From Methylophaga sp. OBS1 (lineage in GTDB: Bacteria > Pseudomonadota > Gammaproteobacteria > Nitrosococcales > Methylophagaceae), in the NCBI RefSeq assembly GCF_026319365.1, contig NZ_JAPDMS010000003.1, positions 248,001 to 312,000 on the forward strand: a stretch of 64,000 nt of DNA, given 5' to 3'. The number at the start of each line of letters is the position of its first letter. Position 1 is the first letter of the stretch. Both the position numbers and the translations under genes were made by a program. Under the pieces are notes generated by a model. It made no database searches. It was not told the DNA's origin and saw only the letters and a list, made by a program, of their open reading frames with translations. Positions 62,258 to 64,000 of this stretch are shown in pieces.

Positions 62258-62946
62258 GCATTAACCTCAAAATTGAGGTTCCGGCATGTCCTGCCGCACA
62301 CCACGCGATGTGGACGCTGGGCCAGTTGGGCCGACAGAGCGACGTCGTTTGTGTTAGTAATTAATTGCTGGTCATATTGCCACTCATGTGCCCGCCGTCA
62401 GGCCATGATTTTCCAATTCAATTCTTTGTCGATCGCAATAGGGTTCTGCGATATCGCTGTCGTTCGCGGTTAAATCTGAAACCGTCGAGTCGTAAATTAA
62501 TTACTGTGTCGTCTTGTCTGTTGCGTCTTTCTATTTCTTTCTGATGGCAATCAAGACATGGGAACCTGATGTTCTTCACGGACTCCCGATGAGTCCACCT
62601 GCTGAACCCCTGTTCAGCCGTGTCGTATTTCTTTTCCGGGCGCCGCATCAACCTGCTTAGTGGGAGCGACGCGATGTTAGGTCTTCGTGGCCGAAGTCAG
62701 TATACTGACCTCATTTTTACACACGGACCAACGGTCGAATATAGCAGCCTCTTGCCCGCGCAGCAACTGCTAATTTGGCAGGCCCCGCCCGGCGGCGTCT
62801 GGCCTGCCGCAAGCGCTGGAGATCGAGGTAGATCTGAGGCCAGCTTTATTCACCGTCTTTGGGTAGAATATGCCCATCATAATAATTCGCTTTGCTGCTG
62901 GCAAAATTTGGCAGCCGGGGTTTCGCGACAACTACAGACATCCACC
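62258..62946. promoter_or_regulatory. rne-rluC divergent region with a long rne leader
   Basis: The 689 bases between divergent rne and rluC hold no convincing gene. On the rne side they include three hairpins: GACTC/GAGTC (62581-62595), GCTGAAC/GTTCAGC (62601-62618) and CTTCG/CGAAG (62683-62696), with a TATACT dyad near 62700. E. coli rne has a 361-nt 5' leader that RNase E itself senses, so a similar autoregulatory leader is plausible. An open frame runs in from 62620 to the rluC start but has no RluC-like residues. Confidence 0.5.
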
Positions 62947-63903
62947 ATGGCAGCTCATAAACCACAGTCGCAGAAAGTACAGTTTCTTGAAATTGACGCT
63001 AACCAGGCCGGACAGCGCATTGATAATTTCCTGCTCAGCCTGGAAAAAGGTGTGCCAAAAAGCCGGATTTACCGTGCGCTGCGCAAGGGGGAGGTTCGTG
63101 TCAACAAGGGCCGTATCAAGCAAACCTACAAACTACAGCCGGGGGACCTGGTCAGGGTGCCGCCACTGCGTGTCAGCGAAAAAAATGTGCCCGACACGAT
63201 CAGTGACTCACTCAGAGAAGCGCTGCTGGCCAGTATTCTGTTCGAAGATGACAGCATGCTGGTTATCAATAAACCCGCCGGCCTTGCTGTTCACGCCGGC
63301 AGCCAGATCCAATTGGGTTTGATTGAGGCGCTGCGGGTCATCAAACCGCAACAGTCTTTCCTGGAACTGGTTCACCGCCTGGATCGCGATACTTCGGGCT
63401 GTTTGATGGTGGCCAAAAGCCGTGACAGTCTGTTGAGCCTGCAACAACAGATGCAGTCAGACCGCATCGACAAGCGTTATCTGACCCTGCTTAAAGGGGG
63501 GCTGGATAACAGGCAACAGCTGGTTGAGCAGCCATTGCAGAAAAATACGCTGTCGTCGGGCGAGCGGATGGTGGTCGTCAATCCAGACGGTAAAAAAGCC
63601 AAAACGCTGTTTCTGCAACATCAGGCCCTGTCGCTGGCCCAGCTGACCGAGGTCAAGCTCTTTACCGGCCGTACTCACCAGATTCGGGTTCATGCTGCCT
63701 GGCTGGGTCATCCCGTCGCCGGCGATGACAAATATGGTGATCGGGAATTCAACAAGACCCTGAAAGACTATGGACTTAAACGTCTGTTTCTCCATGCCTG
63801 GCGACTGGGTATCAGACACCCGCTCACTAACGAGTCCATGCAGCTTGAAGCACCGCTGCCGGAGAATTTGAAAACCGTGATCGACAAACTACAAAGCTCA
63901 TGA
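62947..63903 (+). CDS. rluC: 23S rRNA pseudouridine synthase RluC
   Basis: Converts uridines 955, 2504 and 2580 (E. coli numbering) of 23S rRNA to pseudouridine. The start is set at ATG 62947 (MAAHKPQSQK), which gives 318 residues (E. coli RluC 319) and places IDANQAGQRIDNFLLSLEKGVPKSRIYRALR in the S4 domain. The open frame extends 327 bases upstream without homology. The catalytic motif is HRLDRDTSG with Asp146. No clear ribosome-binding site precedes the ATG. The stop overlaps the HAD gene (ATGA). Confidence 0.95.
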   Translation: MAAHKPQSQKVQFLEIDANQAGQRIDNFLLSLEKGVPKSRIYRALRKGEVRVNKGRIKQTYKLQPGDLVRVPPLRVSEKNVPDTISDSLREALLASILFEDDSMLVINKPAGLAVHAGSQIQLGLIEALRVIKPQQSFLELVHRLDRDTSGCLMVAKSRDSLLSLQQQMQSDRIDKRYLTLLKGGLDNRQQLVEQPLQKNTLSSGERMVVVNPDGKKAKTLFLQHQALSLAQLTEVKLFTGRTHQIRVHAAWLGHPVAGDDKYGDREFNKTLKDYGLKRLFLHAWRLGIRHPLTNESMQLEAPLPENLKTVIDKLQSS

Positions 63904-64000
63904 ATCGTTATCAACTGATCATTTTCGACTGGGATGGGACCCTGATGGATTCCACTGGTCATATCGTCAACTGCATGCGCCGGGCCATTACCAAACTGGA
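63900..64000 (+). CDS. HAD-family phosphatase (partial, runs off the window)
   Basis: The first 33 codons are visible (MNRYQLIIFDWDGTLMDST). They carry HAD motif I DWDGTLMDS, with the nucleophile Asp10 and the general acid Asp12. The Pseudomonas gene after rluC is a phosphoglycolate-phosphatase-like HAD enzyme, so the same is likely here. The start overlaps the rluC stop by 4 bases (ATGA). Confidence 0.85.
   Translation, partial: MNRYQLIIFDWDGTLMDSTGHIVNCMRRAITKL

Noticed and set aside
62620..62946. Upstream extension of rluC by 109 codons
   Set aside because: The extension has no RluC resemblance and overlaps the structured rne-rluC intergenic region. Starting at 62947 gives the family length.
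1..64000. tRNA, rRNA, CRISPR arrays, prophage or complete insertion sequences
   Set aside because: No cloverleaf-like sequence, regular spaced repeats, phage genes or transposase were seen on either strand. The scan was by eye, so a short RNA could be missed.

Overview
The window reads as a continuous piece of a gammaproteobacterial chromosome of medium G+C (judged by eye, not computed). Almost every gene has a clear family. Gene order in two long blocks matches Pseudomonas-type gammaproteobacteria: the flagellar/chemotaxis block fliLMNOPQR-flhBA-flhF-fleN-fliA-cheYZAB-motCD-parC-parP-cheW, and the envelope block lolC-lolD...comEC-exbB-exbD-msbA-lpxK-ycaR-kdsB...rne/rluC. The mix of these blocks with zwf, pgl, glk, rpiA, glgA and ppc would suit a marine Methylophaga-like organism, but no methylotrophy marker lies in the window, so that genus is only a guess. 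No tRNA, rRNA, CRISPR array, prophage or intact insertion sequence was seen.

Layout. 1-9.4 kb: rhlB (partial, minus strand) divergent from trxA; then uvrD and a tightly packed plus-strand run encoding an orphan TRAP-type solute-binding lipoprotein, an 83-aa unknown, a DUF411 protein, a DMT transporter, a periplasmic SMP-30-like beta-propeller, an SrmB-like RNA helicase and a PqiA-family membrane protein. 9.4-10.2 kb: a 789-bp gene-free stretch packed with inverted copies of an interspersed repeat. 10.2-19.7 kb: glgA-ppc (minus) divergent from zwf, then psd and a P2-type cation ATPase (minus). 19.8-39.0 kb: two tandem fliL genes, the flagellar export apparatus, the FlhF/FleN number-and-placement pair, sigma-28, and the polar chemotaxis and motor genes, ending in two small accessory genes. 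39.0-43.0 kb (minus): a GGDEF/EAL protein with a degenerate receiver, and a fliK-like gene coupled to an orphan FlhB C-terminal-domain gene. 43.1-47.5 kb: a GYF_2-like/pentapeptide membrane protein, the pgl-glk-apaG-yjdF-like operon (minus), and a SIMPL protein. 47.6-64 kb: ilvA, rpiA, a Lol exporter with a single permease gene, a DUF2062 protein, comEC, exbBD, msbA, lpxK, ycaR, kdsB, a small unknown, rne with a long upstream leader, rluC, and the start of a HAD phosphatase.

How it works together. The 19.8-38.6 kb block makes most of a polar flagellum's rotor switch and secretion gate, sets its number and position (FlhF/FleN), and provides the sigma factor and the array-positioning chemotaxis system (ParC/ParP). 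zwf, pgl, glk and rpiA supply the oxidative pentose-phosphate branch, and glgA and ppc handle glycogen storage and anaplerosis. The last block builds the outer membrane: lipoprotein release (Lol), lipid A (LpxK, MsbA) and Kdo activation (KdsB).

The most unusual points are the nested palindromic repeat cluster at 9.4-10.15 kb, the Lol exporter with one permease carrying a LolC-like hook, the fliL duplication with a good sigma-54 promoter match between the copies, a tandem peptide repeat in the RNase E tail, a duplicated motif in the CheA linker, and four convergent gene pairs whose 3' ends overlap.
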